A stretch of 64,000 nucleotides of DNA from Palleronia sp. LCG004 (GTDB lineage Bacteria; Pseudomonadota; Alphaproteobacteria; Rhodobacterales; Rhodobacteraceae). A program made the translations under genes and the position numbers. Positions within the stretch are counted from its first letter, which is position 1. Each line of letters starts with the position of its first letter. The DNA is taken from NCBI RefSeq assembly GCF_032931615.1, contig NZ_CP136761.1:140106-204105 (forward strand), in the 5' to 3' direction. A model generated the notes under the pieces. The model did not search any database, was not told the DNA's origin, and saw only the letters and a program-made list of their open reading frames with translations. Of this stretch, positions 1-9,613 are shown piece by piece.

Positions 1-591
1 GTGACCTTCGTCAACGTCATCCTGCGCTATGTCTTCAACGCATCGCTGATTTGGGGTCTCGAGGCGACGCTCGTCCTCTTCGCGTGGCTGATCCTGTTCG
101 GCATCAGCTACTGCGTGAAGATCACCGCGCATCTCGGGGTGGACGCCGTCCTCAACATCGTCTCCGGCCGGCAGAAGCGCTGGATGGGCATCGCCGCGGG
201 CATCTGCTGCCTCGTTTACGCGTTCCTCCTGATGAAGGGCTCGTGGGATTACTGGGCACCCTACGCCGCCCTTGATCGCACCGCGGGACGCTGGTTCCCC
301 CTCGGGTTCGAGGAAACGCGCGATCAGGCATGGTACGTCACCGACCAGATTCCGATGCTGCCGTTCCTGCGCTGGCTCGAGCCGCTCATCAACATGGGCG
401 AGACCTACGAGAAACTTCCCCGCGTCGTCGGCTACACGATGCTTCCGGTCGGCGTGGCCCTCTATTCGTTCCGCCTCGTCCAGGCCTTCGTCGGCGTCTG
501 GCAAGGCACCCGCGCCAGCTTCATCGTCAGCCACGAAGCCGAAGACGACGTCGCCGAGGTGCAGGCGAAACTTCGGGCAGAGGAGGCCTGA
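1..591 (+). CDS. dctQ: TRAP transporter small permease (DctQ), 5' end missing
   Basis: Small membrane subunit of a tripartite ATP-independent periplasmic (TRAP) transporter, which with DctM drives Na+-coupled uptake of an organic acid. The 196 visible residues open inside a membrane segment (NVILRYVFN, typical of TM1-TM2 of DctQ), so the true start lies left of the window; the GTG at base 1 is probably internal. Hydrophobic segments are visible near residues 18-40, 60-80 and 140-165. The tail is charged and cytoplasmic. The stop lies 3 nt before the ATG of dctM, the usual dctQM arrangement. The substrate-binding dctP gene is not in view, so the substrate is unknown. Confidence 0.85.
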   Translation: MTFVNVILRYVFNASLIWGLEATLVLFAWLILFGISYCVKITAHLGVDAVLNIVSGRQKRWMGIAAGICCLVYAFLLMKGSWDYWAPYAALDRTAGRWFPLGFEETRDQAWYVTDQIPMLPFLRWLEPLINMGETYEKLPRVVGYTMLPVGVALYSFRLVQAFVGVWQGTRASFIVSHEAEDDVAEVQAKLRAEEA

Positions 592-594
592 TTC

Positions 595-2049
595 ATGGAT
601 GTCGTTCTCCTGTTTCTCATGACGATCGGCTTCCTGCTGATCGGCGTGCCCATCGCGGTCTCTCTGGGTCTTGCCTCGACCCTGTTCCTGCTGTGGTTCT
701 CGGATACGTCTCTCGCCTCCATCGCGCAGCAATTCTACAACGCGATGGCCGGCCACTACACGCTTCTCGCGATCCCGTTCTTCGTCCTCGCCTCGTGCTT
801 CATGTCGACGGGCGGGGTGGCCAAGCGGATCATCCGCTTCGCCATCGCGCTGACCGGGCATCTTCCGGGCGGCCTCGCCATCGCCGGCGTCTTTGCCTGC
901 ATGATGTTCGCGGCCCTTTCCGGATCGTCGCCCGCCACCGTGGTCGCCATCGGCTCCATCGTCATCGCGGCGATGCGGCAGACCGGCTATTCCAAGGAGT
1001 TCGCGGCAGGCGTCATCTGCAATGCCGGTACGCTCGGCATCCTGATCCCGCCCTCGATCGTCATGGTGGTCTACGCCTCGGCCACGGACGTCTCGGTCGG
1101 GCGAATGTTCCTCGCGGGCGTGATCCCGGGCCTTCTCGCGGGCATCATGCTGATGACCACGATCTACGTGGTCGCCAAGGTCAAGCACCTGCCGCAGGGC
1201 GAGTGGAAGGGCTGGGGCGAGGTCTGGGCATCGGGCAAGGATGCCGCCTGGGGCCTTTTCCTGATCGTGATCATCCTCGGCGGCATCTACGGCGGTATCT
1301 TCACGCCGACCGAAGCGGCGGCCGTGGCGTCGGTCTATGCCTTCTTCATCGCCTGTTTCGTCTACCGCGACATGGGGCCGCTCGCCACCGGCGGCAGGAC
1401 CCCGAAGCCCGCCATGAGCGCCATCCTGGGCGAGCCCGGCCCGAGGTCCCTCTCGGCGGCGGCCGCTCCGGCGATGGACGAGAAGTCGACCCTTCTCGAG
1501 AAACCCTGGGCCATCGTCACGGCATTCTTCCACCGCGATACCCGCGAGACCCTCTTCGAGGCGGGCAAGCTGACTATCGTGCTGATGTTCATCATCGCCA
1601 ATGCGCTGATCCTGAAGCACGTCCTGACCGACGAGCAGATCCCGCAGCATATCGCGGGTGCCATGCTGAGCGCCGGGTTCGGGCCGATCATGTTCCTCGT
1701 GATCGTGAACGTGATCCTCCTGATCGGCGGCCAGTTCATGGAGCCCTCCGGCCTCATCGTGATCGTCGCACCGCTCGTGTTTCCCATCGCCATCCAGCTC
1801 GGGATCGATCCGATCCACCTGGGCATCATCATGGTGGTGAACATGGAGATCGGGATGATCACACCGCCCGTGGGCCTCAACCTCTTCGTGACCTCGGGCG
1901 TGGCCAACATGTCGGTGATGGGCGTTGTCCGCGCCGCCCTGCCGTTCCTGGCGGTGCTCTTTGTGTTCCTGATCCTCGTGACATACGTGCCGTTCCTTTC
2001 GACCTGGTTGCCGACGGCATTCATGGGGCCGGAAATCGTGACGAACTGA
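595..2049 (+). CDS. dctM: TRAP transporter large permease (DctM)
   Basis: Large membrane subunit that forms the transport path of the TRAP system. The protein has 484 residues with many hydrophobic helices and family motifs such as ALSGSSPATVVAIGS near residue 105, NAGTLGILIPPS near 143 and MITPPVGLNLFV near 422. At 484 aa it is longer than the usual 425-440 aa; the extra length is a polar loop at about residues 262-320 containing GGRTPKPAMS and two Ala-rich stretches, placed between transmembrane halves. The ATG lies 3 nt after the dctQ stop, so the two are translated together. The substrate cannot be told from the permease alone. Confidence 0.93.
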   Translation: MDVVLLFLMTIGFLLIGVPIAVSLGLASTLFLLWFSDTSLASIAQQFYNAMAGHYTLLAIPFFVLASCFMSTGGVAKRIIRFAIALTGHLPGGLAIAGVFACMMFAALSGSSPATVVAIGSIVIAAMRQTGYSKEFAAGVICNAGTLGILIPPSIVMVVYASATDVSVGRMFLAGVIPGLLAGIMLMTTIYVVAKVKHLPQGEWKGWGEVWASGKDAAWGLFLIVIILGGIYGGIFTPTEAAAVASVYAFFIACFVYRDMGPLATGGRTPKPAMSAILGEPGPRSLSAAAAPAMDEKSTLLEKPWAIVTAFFHRDTRETLFEAGKLTIVLMFIIANALILKHVLTDEQIPQHIAGAMLSAGFGPIMFLVIVNVILLIGGQFMEPSGLIVIVAPLVFPIAIQLGIDPIHLGIIMVVNMEIGMITPPVGLNLFVTSGVANMSVMGVVRAALPFLAVLFVFLILVTYVPFLSTWLPTAFMGPEIVTN

Positions 2050-2066
2050 CCCCGCAACCGAGATGG

Positions 2067-2093
2067 TCACCGGCGGACACGTTCCGCCGGTGA
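2067..2093 (+). terminator. Hairpin after dctM, probable terminator
   Basis: Perfect 11-bp inverted repeat TCACCGGCGGA / TCCGCCGGTGA with a 5-nt loop, 18 nt after the dctM stop. There is no T-run after it, so it may act as a Rho-assisted or processing hairpin rather than a strict intrinsic terminator. Confidence 0.5.
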
Positions 2094-2433
2094 TCCTGGT
2101 CCGAATATGCGGATCCTGAGAAGGGTCGAACCGGACGGACCGCAAGACGCCAAGCAGGCGAGCGCGCCGTTCACTTCGATCGAGCGTCGACCGCCACAGG
2201 TTCGGCGCTTGCATCGGGGCGAGGGTGTTCCAGAGCTGCCCGGCAGGTGTTACCGGGTTGTTTGGCGAGCGAGGCCACACGTCCAGACGCGATCCAAGGC
2301 GAAGGATACGTGCGGTTCAGGCTTCCTTGCCAGCCGCCGCAACCGGAAACGGACGTCATCTATCGCACGTGCGCCGGGTCGACCGCGTCACCGACAGCCA
2401 ATCCATCACGGGTGATCTTCCCGTCCGCGTGGC
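2094..2433. other. Intergenic, convergent dctM/mgtE
   Basis: About 340 bp between the hairpin after dctM and the 3' end of mgtE, which faces it. Short open frames occur on both strands but show no family motif and no convincing ribosome binding site. Nothing else is recognised. Confidence 0.5.
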
Positions 2434-3750
2434 TCAGACCCCCAGCACGGCGCGGGCGACCAGGAAATAGATCAGAAGCCCGGAGGCATCGACGACCGTC
2501 GTGACGAAGGGGGCGCTGAAGACCGCGGGGTCGATGGAAAGCACCCGGGCGATGACAGGCATCAGCGATCCCACCAGGGCGGCGAGCGTGCAGATGAATA
2601 TCAGCGTCAACGCCACGACGAGCGCGATCGAGAGGTCGAACAGAAATGAGAGCAGCACGAACGCGAAGACGGAGATGACGAGGCCCATGACAAAGCCGGT
2701 TCGGGTTTCGCGCCAGGCGATGCGCAGGGCGTCCCGCGGTGCGACGTCACCGATCGCGAGCGCACGGACGATGGTGGTGGCCGACTGCGCGCCTGCATTT
2801 CCCCCGATGCCGATCAGCAACGGAATGAACAGGGCGAGGGTCACGACACTTTCCAGTGTCGCCTCGAATGCGTTGAGCACGTTCACGGTCAGGCTGGCGG
2901 CGACCGCAAGCACCGACAGCCAGACGATCCGCGACTGGACAAGGCGCAGGACGGGGACGGACAGGTAGGGGCGGCCGACCGGTTCGGCAGCTCCGGAGCG
3001 GGCGAAATCCTCGCCTTCCTCGAATTCCAGAACCTCCATGGCATCGTCGAATGTGATGATGCCGACCAGTCGGTCCTGCGTCTCGACGACCGGTACGATC
3101 ATCAGATCCGCCGATTTCATCAGTCGTGCGACCTCTTCCTGATCGTCCATGACCGAAACCGCGGGCACGTTCCGCTCTGCCAGATCGGCGATCCTCATAT
3201 CCGGCGACGCGAGAACGATCTGGGCGAGATCGACGGTGCCGAGCAGCCGCATGTCGTCATTCGCGACCGGCATCACGAACACGGTCTCGGCGCGTTTCTG
3301 GCCAGCCCGGATGGCGACAAGGGCGTCGGACACGCTCATCTCGGGGGTCAGGCGCATGAATTCGGGGCTCATGATCCGGCCGGCGCTGTGTCTGGGATAG
3401 CCGAGCACCGTTCGCGTGGTCGCCCGCTCGTCCGGCGTGAGCTGTTGCAGAAGCGCCTCGGCATCATCGTCCGACAAAAAGCTCAGCATTCGAGCCCGGT
3501 CGTCGGGCTCCATCTCGTGGAGCAGCCGCCGTCGCTCGTTCTCGTCGGCCGATTGCAGCACGTCGAGCTGGTTCGTCGGCTCGAGAAGGCCGAAGACCCA
3601 AACCGCCTTGTCGTTCGGCAAGGCCCGCATCGCACGGGTTCGGTCCGCGGAGGGGGCACGGTTCAGCACACGGGCCAGGGCGTGCGGTTCGGCCTCCGAC
3701 AGTCGGTCTTCTACCCCGGGCGCATCGTCGGAGATCCTCATCCCTTGCAT
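2434..3750 (-). CDS. mgtE: Magnesium transporter MgtE
   Basis: Mg2+ channel/transporter of the MgtE family. The 438-residue protein has the expected order: an N-terminal helical MgtE-N domain (residues about 25-125, with LLHEMEPDDRARML and LLQQLTPDERATTRTVLGYP), two CBS domains (about 130-255, with VVETQDRLVGIITFDDAM) and five membrane helices from about 280. The ion-path motif GGNAGAQS is present at about residue 330. An upstream in-frame codon exists, but the ATG at 3750 is preceded by GAAGGAGACGAC, an excellent ribosome binding site, and gives a normal-length protein. It stands alone, facing away from the LssY_C gene. Confidence 0.93.
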   Translation of the reverse strand: MQGMRISDDAPGVEDRLSEAEPHALARVLNRAPSADRTRAMRALPNDKAVWVFGLLEPTNQLDVLQSADENERRRLLHEMEPDDRARMLSFLSDDDAEALLQQLTPDERATTRTVLGYPRHSAGRIMSPEFMRLTPEMSVSDALVAIRAGQKRAETVFVMPVANDDMRLLGTVDLAQIVLASPDMRIADLAERNVPAVSVMDDQEEVARLMKSADLMIVPVVETQDRLVGIITFDDAMEVLEFEEGEDFARSGAAEPVGRPYLSVPVLRLVQSRIVWLSVLAVAASLTVNVLNAFEATLESVVTLALFIPLLIGIGGNAGAQSATTIVRALAIGDVAPRDALRIAWRETRTGFVMGLVISVFAFVLLSFLFDLSIALVVALTLIFICTLAALVGSLMPVIARVLSIDPAVFSAPFVTTVVDASGLLIYFLVARAVLGV

Positions 3751-4009
3751 GTCGTCTCCTTCGTTCCGTGCGTGGTCGCGACATGATCCGCGTGCGAAGT
3801 TTCCCCACGGGCGCGATACGTTGAACACTTGGGAACTGAACTTGTCCCCCGTGCCGGTGCAAGCCGGGCAGGTCGGGTCCCGGCCTTCCGGGCACGCGGT
3901 ATGCAACTTGCGAGGGTTCCGAAAGGAGCGATGGGCCAGTCGGGCCCGGGGAGAGGGCCTTTGCCGTTCAATCTTGCGTCATGGCGGCAGGGGCCTGACG
4001 GAGAGGGTG

Positions 4010-4870
4010 CTAGGATCCGGACCCGCCGGAGGTCGCCGCGGTCTTCACGGAATTCCAGAGCATGTTCTTGAGGTTCACCATGGGCGGGTTCGCCAGCTTC
4101 GGCGGTGGTTGGTGCCCGGTCTCTCCCGGCGCCGCGATGACGGAAACCTCGATCTCGCCATCCGTGTAGTACCGATCACCCCCGCCGTTGCGGCCGTTCA
4201 GCGTCGGACCGACACCGGTCACCTCGTAGGTCTCGGTGATCAGTCCGGTCGCGGCAAGATCGACACTCAGCTGATCGCGCATCGCGTCGATATCGGGGGA
4301 AATGTCGTGCGTGACGGCTCCGGTATAATGGCTGAGGCCGACGCCGGTATCGAAGGATGCAGAGCCGAGCCAGACCGGCCGCCCTTCCTGTCCCGAAGGG
4401 AGGACCTTCCAGAAGCGCACGTGCTGGCGTCGGTCGGCGCTGCGCCCGACTGCCTTCTCGAAGGCAAGGTCCTGCCTGCGCCCTTGATAGAACAGGGGAC
4501 TGACCGGGGCATCACGATCGGATCTGTCGAGGACGACGCTGCCGACGATCCCGATGCTCGTGCGCAAGGTGACGGGATCGGCCGGCACCCAGTCCGCCTT
4601 CGTCAGTGCCGAGACGAGCTCGGCCTGCGATCCGACGAGCCCCACGTTCAACGGATCGCCGGCGAGACCGTCCGCGGTATGGGTCACCATCTCGAGACCC
4701 TCGAGGCCGGGCTGGTGATCGTAATGGCGCAGGGCGTTCGGAAGGACGAAATAGGCCATGCCGATCCAGACGGCAGCAATCAGGCCGAAGACGAGGGCGG
4801 CGCGGCGGACGAGAGCACGTCCCTTTCGTGGCCCCCTGACCGGGGCCTTTCCTTTGGAGGACCTCGTCAT
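4010..4870 (-). CDS. LssY C-terminal domain membrane-anchored protein
   Basis: A 286-residue protein with one N-terminal membrane helix (ALVFGLIAAVWIGMAYFVL, about residues 25-44) and a large exported domain resembling LssY_C. Seen motifs are DRRQHVRFWK and PVWLGSASFDTGVGLS in mid-protein and TDGEIEVSVI near the end. The biochemical role of the family is not established. The start ATG overlaps the stop of the GH63 gene (ATGA), so the two are translationally coupled. The longer in-frame extension was rejected because the coupling codon fits better. Function is inferred only from family resemblance. Confidence 0.72.
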   Translation of the reverse strand: MTRSSKGKAPVRGPRKGRALVRRAALVFGLIAAVWIGMAYFVLPNALRHYDHQPGLEGLEMVTHTADGLAGDPLNVGLVGSQAELVSALTKADWVPADPVTLRTSIGIVGSVVLDRSDRDAPVSPLFYQGRRQDLAFEKAVGRSADRRQHVRFWKVLPSGQEGRPVWLGSASFDTGVGLSHYTGAVTHDISPDIDAMRDQLSVDLAATGLITETYEVTGVGPTLNGRNGGGDRYYTDGEIEVSVIAAPGETGHQPPPKLANPPMVNLKNMLWNSVKTAATSGGSGS

Positions 4871-7551
4871 TTCACGCTTTGCCGGGCCGGCCGCCGAAGA
4901 AGAAGGGCCACCAGCGCCGTCCATCCGGTCTGATGGGAGGCACCGAGGCCGAGGCCCGTTTCGCCATGGAAGAATTCGTTGAACTGGAGGAGTTCTTCCC
5001 CGTCCAGACCGCCACGCGGTGCCTTGCCGCCAGTCGAGGGCCGCAAACCTTCCGCGTCTTTGAGAAAGAGAGCTTCGAGGCGGCGCGAAAGTTCGTCGGC
5101 CACGCCTCCGAGGTCAACATTTCGCCCCGATCCAGAGGGGCATTCGACCTTGATCTCGTCGCCGTAGAATCGCGCGAACTCACGCAGCGCATCGATCAGC
5201 ATGAAGTTGAGCGGCATCCATACGGGACCGCGCCAATTGGAATTTCCGCCGAACAGGCCGCTCTGCGAGGCACCGGGCTCGTACCCTACCGAGAAACTCC
5301 GATCCCCGATCGCGATCTCGAACGGACCGGTGCCATGTGCCTTCGACACGGAGCGAACCCCGTGCGGCGACAGGAATTCGGTTTCGTCCAGCATCCGCCC
5401 GAGCACGGCCGTCATGCGGTGTCTTCGCAGGAGGGACAGAAGGAGGCGGTCGTTCTGCCCCGGCTCCGCATATCGCGAGACCTGATCCGTCAGGTCGGGG
5501 CGGTGCCGCAGCATCCAGTCGAGACGACGGGCGAATGCAGGATGGCGCTGCGCAAGATCGCGGTCGAGCACTTCGACAGCGCAGAGCGGGATCAGCCCCA
5601 CCAGAGACCGCACGCGAAGGGTCGTGGTCGACCCATCCGGCAGGACCAGCACGTCGTAGAAGAAGCCGTCGGCCTCGTTCCACAGACCGTCGCCTTCCTC
5701 GCCCGTGTCCTTTTCGGCCTCGGATCGGCCGAGATGGGTCATGGCCGACGCGATGGTCAGGAAATGTTCGAAGAACTTCGTCGCGATGTCCTCGTAGGCG
5801 GGATTGTCCTCGGCCAGCTCCAGCGCCATTCGCATCATGTTGAGCGCATACATCGCCATCCAGGCCGTCGCGTCGGCTTGTTCGAGGGTGCCGCCGCCCG
5901 GAACGGGGGCCGAACGATCGAATACCCCGATATTGTCGAGCCCGAGAAAACCTCCCTGAAACAGATTTCGCCCGGACACGTCCTTCCGGTTCACCCACCA
6001 GGTGAAGTTCACGATCAGCTTGTGGAAGATCCGTTCGAGGAAGGCGCGGTCGGGCCGGCCGGTGAGTTCCGCGTCCGCGCGATAGACCCGCAGGGCCGCA
6101 TATGCGTGGATCGGCGGGTTGGCGTCGGAGAACGACCATTCGTAGGCCGGGAGCTGACCGCTCGGGTGCATGTACCATTCGCGTGTCAGAAGCAGGAGCT
6201 GATCCTTGGCGAAGGCCGGATCGACGCATGCGGCCGCCATCGCGTGGAACGCCAGATCCCACGAGGCGTACCAGGGATATTCCCAGGTATCCGGCATGAG
6301 GATCACCTCGGAATTGTTGAGATGCGTCCAGTCCGAATTGCGCCCGCGCCGTCGCTCGGCAGGTGGAACGGGACCGGCCGGATCACCTTCGAGCCAGCGC
6401 TTCACGTCGTACCGATAGACCTGCTTGGACCACAGGAGGCCGGCGAGCGCCCGTCTCTGGACCAGCCGTTCGTCCGGTTCGGTCATCTCCTGCTGGAGCG
6501 CGCCGTAGAACGCATCCGCTTCGGCGGCGCGGTCGCGCAGGATGCCGTCGAACGCCGTGGCATCCAGCGCGTCGGCCGATGCCGGGGCAAGGCGGTACCG
6601 CAGGGTTACGGATGCCCCCGCCTCGATCTCGTGCTCGGACAGTGCCGCGCATTTCGTCCCGGATCCGGGCAGCTCGACCGCGCCGCCGACAAGATGGTCG
6701 TTGATCGCATCCTTGAAGGGGCCGTCCGGGCCGATCCCGTAAAGGCGGTGCTTGTTGGTTTCGTTCTCGCAAAACAGCCAGCGGACGTCCTGCAGCGCCT
6801 CGAGGCGCAACGGCGTCTTGCCCGGTTGGCTGGCCAGAACGCTGCCCGGCCCATCAGGCGCGATGGTCGGTTTTTCGCTGTTGCCGCCCCAGCTCCAGGT
6901 GTTGCGGGCGACGAGCTGCGGCAAGACGTGGATGCGGGCCTTCTGCGGACCGCGATTGAGGACGGTGACGCGCATGAGCACGTCGTCGGGGCCGGCCTTG
7001 GCATACGCGACCTCGACGTCGAAGAATCTGTCGTCCGACAGGATGCCGGTATCTTCCAGCTTGTATTCTGGGGCGTCGGTCCCCCGCCGTCGCGCGTTTT
7101 CCGCCACGAGGTCGGCATAGGGAAAGGCACGCTGCGGATAACGGTAGAGCATGCGCTGCCAGGCGTGGCTCGGCACGGCGTCGAGGTGCCACCAGAGCTC
7201 TTTGACATCCTCGCCGTGGTTGCCTTCCGCGTTCGTCAACCCGAAGAGGCGTTCCTTCACGATCGGATCGGCACCGTTCCAGAGACCGAGCGACAGGCAC
7301 CATGTCTGCCCCTCGTCGCAGAAACCCGCGATGCCGTCCTCGCCCCAGCGATAGGCCCGCGAGCGGGCATGGTCATGCGGAAAGGCGGACCACGCATCGC
7401 CGTCGGCGCTGTAATCCTCGCGCACCGTTCCCCATTGACGCTCGGCCAGGTAGGGGCCCCAACGCCGCCATCCGTCCGTATCCGCGTTTTGGATGCGGTG
7501 CCCTTCGGCGGTGTCGAAGATCGGCGCGCCCGGCCCCGGATCGCCTACCAC
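4867..7551 (-). CDS. Glycoside hydrolase family 63-type (MGH1-like) glucosidase
   Basis: Large cytoplasmic (alpha/alpha)6-type glycosidase of 894 residues, resembling bacterial GH63 / mannosyl-oligosaccharide glucosidase-like enzymes. The N-terminus WRRWGPYLAERQWGTVREDYS is characteristic. The catalytic region shows EYPWYASWDLAFH (candidate acid Asp) near residue 440, and FNEFFHGETGLGLGASHQTGW near the C-terminus (candidate catalytic Glu). No signal peptide is visible. The start must be GTG at 7551 or internal, because an in-frame TGA lies just upstream. It sits 79 bp after zwf and overlaps the LssY_C gene, so the three probably form one transcript. The substrate is unknown; an intracellular glucoside such as a compatible solute is a guess. 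Confidence 0.85.
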   Translation of the reverse strand: MVGDPGPGAPIFDTAEGHRIQNADTDGWRRWGPYLAERQWGTVREDYSADGDAWSAFPHDHARSRAYRWGEDGIAGFCDEGQTWCLSLGLWNGADPIVKERLFGLTNAEGNHGEDVKELWWHLDAVPSHAWQRMLYRYPQRAFPYADLVAENARRRGTDAPEYKLEDTGILSDDRFFDVEVAYAKAGPDDVLMRVTVLNRGPQKARIHVLPQLVARNTWSWGGNSEKPTIAPDGPGSVLASQPGKTPLRLEALQDVRWLFCENETNKHRLYGIGPDGPFKDAINDHLVGGAVELPGSGTKCAALSEHEIEAGASVTLRYRLAPASADALDATAFDGILRDRAAEADAFYGALQQEMTEPDERLVQRRALAGLLWSKQVYRYDVKRWLEGDPAGPVPPAERRRGRNSDWTHLNNSEVILMPDTWEYPWYASWDLAFHAMAAACVDPAFAKDQLLLLTREWYMHPSGQLPAYEWSFSDANPPIHAYAALRVYRADAELTGRPDRAFLERIFHKLIVNFTWWVNRKDVSGRNLFQGGFLGLDNIGVFDRSAPVPGGGTLEQADATAWMAMYALNMMRMALELAEDNPAYEDIATKFFEHFLTIASAMTHLGRSEAEKDTGEEGDGLWNEADGFFYDVLVLPDGSTTTLRVRSLVGLIPLCAVEVLDRDLAQRHPAFARRLDWMLRHRPDLTDQVSRYAEPGQNDRLLLSLLRRHRMTAVLGRMLDETEFLSPHGVRSVSKAHGTGPFEIAIGDRSFSVGYEPGASQSGLFGGNSNWRGPVWMPLNFMLIDALREFARFYGDEIKVECPSGSGRNVDLGGVADELSRRLEALFLKDAEGLRPSTGGKAPRGGLDGEELLQFNEFFHGETGLGLGASHQTGWTALVALLLRRPARQSVK

Positions 7552-7630
7552 GTTTCGGCGCGGGCATTGTGCCCGGAAAGCTCAAGGGATATCGGCCCGC
7601 CGACCATGCGCCGGTTATCGGCTCGGCCGT

Positions 7631-9142
7631 TCAAGACGGCTCATCCGATGGCGCGACGGACTTCAGCGGCGTCCACGTCCAGTCGTCCGGCCCGTCTCCT
7701 CCCGCCTCGTAGAAGGCCGGCACCGCGTCCTGCGCGTGGTTCAGGACCGGGTCGACGATGCGCCACGCCGCCTCGATCGTGTCGGCTCTCTGGAACAGCG
7801 TCGCGTCGCCGAGCATGCAATCGTAGAGCAGCGCCTCGTAGCCGACGGTCGGCGATCGATCGAACCCCTTGTCGAACGAGAACCACGTCGCCGCGGGCGC
7901 GAGCGTCACGTCCGGGCCCGGTTGCTTGACGTCGAACGCGATCTCGATCCCGTGTTTCGGGTCGATCGAGAAGATGATCCGGCTCGCGCTGTCGGTTCTC
8001 TGCGGTGTGTTCGGGAAGAGGGCGAATGGCGCGGGCCGCAGATGCACGACGATCTCCGTCCGCCTCGCGGCGAGCCGTTTGCCGGTTCGCAGCAGGAACG
8101 GCGTACCCGCCCAACGCCAGTTGTTGATCATCAACCGCGCCGCGACATAGGTTTCGGTCCGGCTGTCCGCGGCCACGTCCGCCTCGTCGCGATAGCCCGG
8201 CACCGCCTTGCCGTCGACCGTGCCCGCCTCGTACTGGCCGAAGACGACATCGTCCTTGCCGAGGGGGGCCACGGCGGACAGCAGCCGCGTCTTTTCGCTG
8301 CGAACGGCGTCGGGGTCGAGAGACGAGGGCGGGTCCATCGCCGCCATGCAGAGCAGCTGGAAGAGATGGTTCGGCACCATGTCCCGCAATGCGCCGGTCG
8401 CCTCGTAGAAGTGCCCGCGGCTTTCGATGCCGATCGTCTCGGCGGCCGTGATCTCCACACGTTCGATGTGCTCGGACCGCCAGATCGGCTCGAAGAGACG
8501 GTTGGCGAAGCGCATCGCGAGGATGCTCTGGACCGGCTCCTTCCCCATGAAATGGTCGATGCGAAATACCTGGGCTTCCTGCGCGACGGACAGGATCTTC
8601 GTGTTGAGCTCGCGCGCCGATGCGAGGTCGTGGCCGAACGGCTTTTCGATCACCAGTCGCCGGAACGCCCCGTCCGGCTCTTCCAGAAGGCCCGCCGCAC
8701 CGAGCCGTTCGATGATGGGCCAGAAGAACCGCGACGACACGGCAAGATAGAAGATCGCTGACCGGTCCTTCAGCCGTTCGGCCAAGGCATCGAATGTCTT
8801 CGCATCGGTGACATCGCCACGCTGGTAGGTGGCGCGCGACATCAACCAGTCCCACGCGTCGGAATCGATGTGATCGGGATGGAATTCGGCATCCGGATCA
8901 TCGGCGAACGAGTCGATCGTGTCGCCGAGGCCCTTGCGCCAAGCGGCGTCGTCGCTCTCGGCGATATCGATGCCCTCGACTTTGAAGTCCTCGTCGAGCA
9001 GGCTCATCTCCACAAGGTTGTAGAGGGAGGGGAACAGCAGCCGCTTGGTCAGGTCCCCCCTCGCTCCGAAGATCACCATCGTGCAGGCGGGTGCCGTGGC
9101 ATGACCCGGCTTGGACCTGTGTGACGAACCGTTCGTCGGCAT
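7631..9142 (-). CDS. zwf: Glucose-6-phosphate 1-dehydrogenase
   Basis: Oxidises glucose 6-phosphate to 6-phosphogluconolactone with reduction of NAD(P)+, feeding the Entner-Doudoroff and pentose phosphate routes. The 503-residue length is standard. The nucleotide-binding motif FGARGDLTKR is at residues 25-34, and the active-site block RIDHFMGKE (with the catalytic His) is at about 195; EKPFGHD is also present. The ATG at 9142 is preceded by GAGAGGATGTCTC. Neither pgl nor edd is adjacent; instead a GH63 glycosidase follows, suggesting that glucose released from a glucoside enters this route. Confidence 0.96.
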   Translation of the reverse strand: MPTNGSSHRSKPGHATAPACTMVIFGARGDLTKRLLFPSLYNLVEMSLLDEDFKVEGIDIAESDDAAWRKGLGDTIDSFADDPDAEFHPDHIDSDAWDWLMSRATYQRGDVTDAKTFDALAERLKDRSAIFYLAVSSRFFWPIIERLGAAGLLEEPDGAFRRLVIEKPFGHDLASARELNTKILSVAQEAQVFRIDHFMGKEPVQSILAMRFANRLFEPIWRSEHIERVEITAAETIGIESRGHFYEATGALRDMVPNHLFQLLCMAAMDPPSSLDPDAVRSEKTRLLSAVAPLGKDDVVFGQYEAGTVDGKAVPGYRDEADVAADSRTETYVAARLMINNWRWAGTPFLLRTGKRLAARRTEIVVHLRPAPFALFPNTPQRTDSASRIIFSIDPKHGIEIAFDVKQPGPDVTLAPAATWFSFDKGFDRSPTVGYEALLYDCMLGDATLFQRADTIEAAWRIVDPVLNHAQDAVPAFYEAGGDGPDDWTWTPLKSVAPSDEPS

Positions 9143-9219
9143 GAGACATCCTCTCAGATAAGCCTGCAGTCACCGCCGGAACGAGACCGTTGGAAACGAT
9201 TTCGGCAGCATACGTCATC

Positions 9220-9247
9220 GGTATAATCCGATGGATTTTTCCGGCAA
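9220..9247 (-). promoter_or_regulatory. Probable sigma-70 promoter of zwf
   Basis: On the minus strand, TTGCCG and TATACC are separated by 16 bp, with the -10 box about 78 nt upstream of the zwf ATG. Box match is reasonable; no operator was identified. Confidence 0.4.
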
Positions 9248-9613
9248 GGTGCCGCGATGCGGGCAATCCGAGGTGGAACGCCCGGCTTTCAAGACCTGAC
9301 GAGCATTTGCCGTCCTCGATCGGGCTTTCCGCACGACCCGCCAAGGCCGGTGGCGGGTGGGAAATTCTCAAGAACAGGCCGCGAAATAACCGGGCAGGTC
9401 AGCGCTTCCGAAATTTCTGGCCACCAGTCTTTCGGAGACGCGACGCAGGCCTCACATGGCTCGACGCGCTTTCAGCCAAGGCGGAAGAGTATGGTTCAAG
9501 GCAACCGGCTTCGGTGGATCTGGCTACTTAGTTCCTATCATGTGCTGCTTTGCGGAAGGGTCCGACCCCTATCCGCCCGCTGTCGTCCAAGGAATCCCTC
9601 AAGGCGACCGAAA
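9248..9613. other. Intergenic between zwf promoter and map
   Basis: About 365 bp without a supported gene. Small open frames exist on the plus strand but lack family motifs and ribosome binding sites. No tRNA or strong hairpin was recognised. Confidence 0.45.

Noticed and set aside
330..2093. Long plus-strand frame overlapping dctQM
   Set aside because: Arg/His-rich translation without motifs; it is the third-frame shadow of two clear membrane proteins.
4879..7929. 1016-codon plus-strand frame antisense to the GH63 gene
   Set aside because: High-GC antisense shadow; the minus strand encodes a family-typical enzyme with catalytic motifs.
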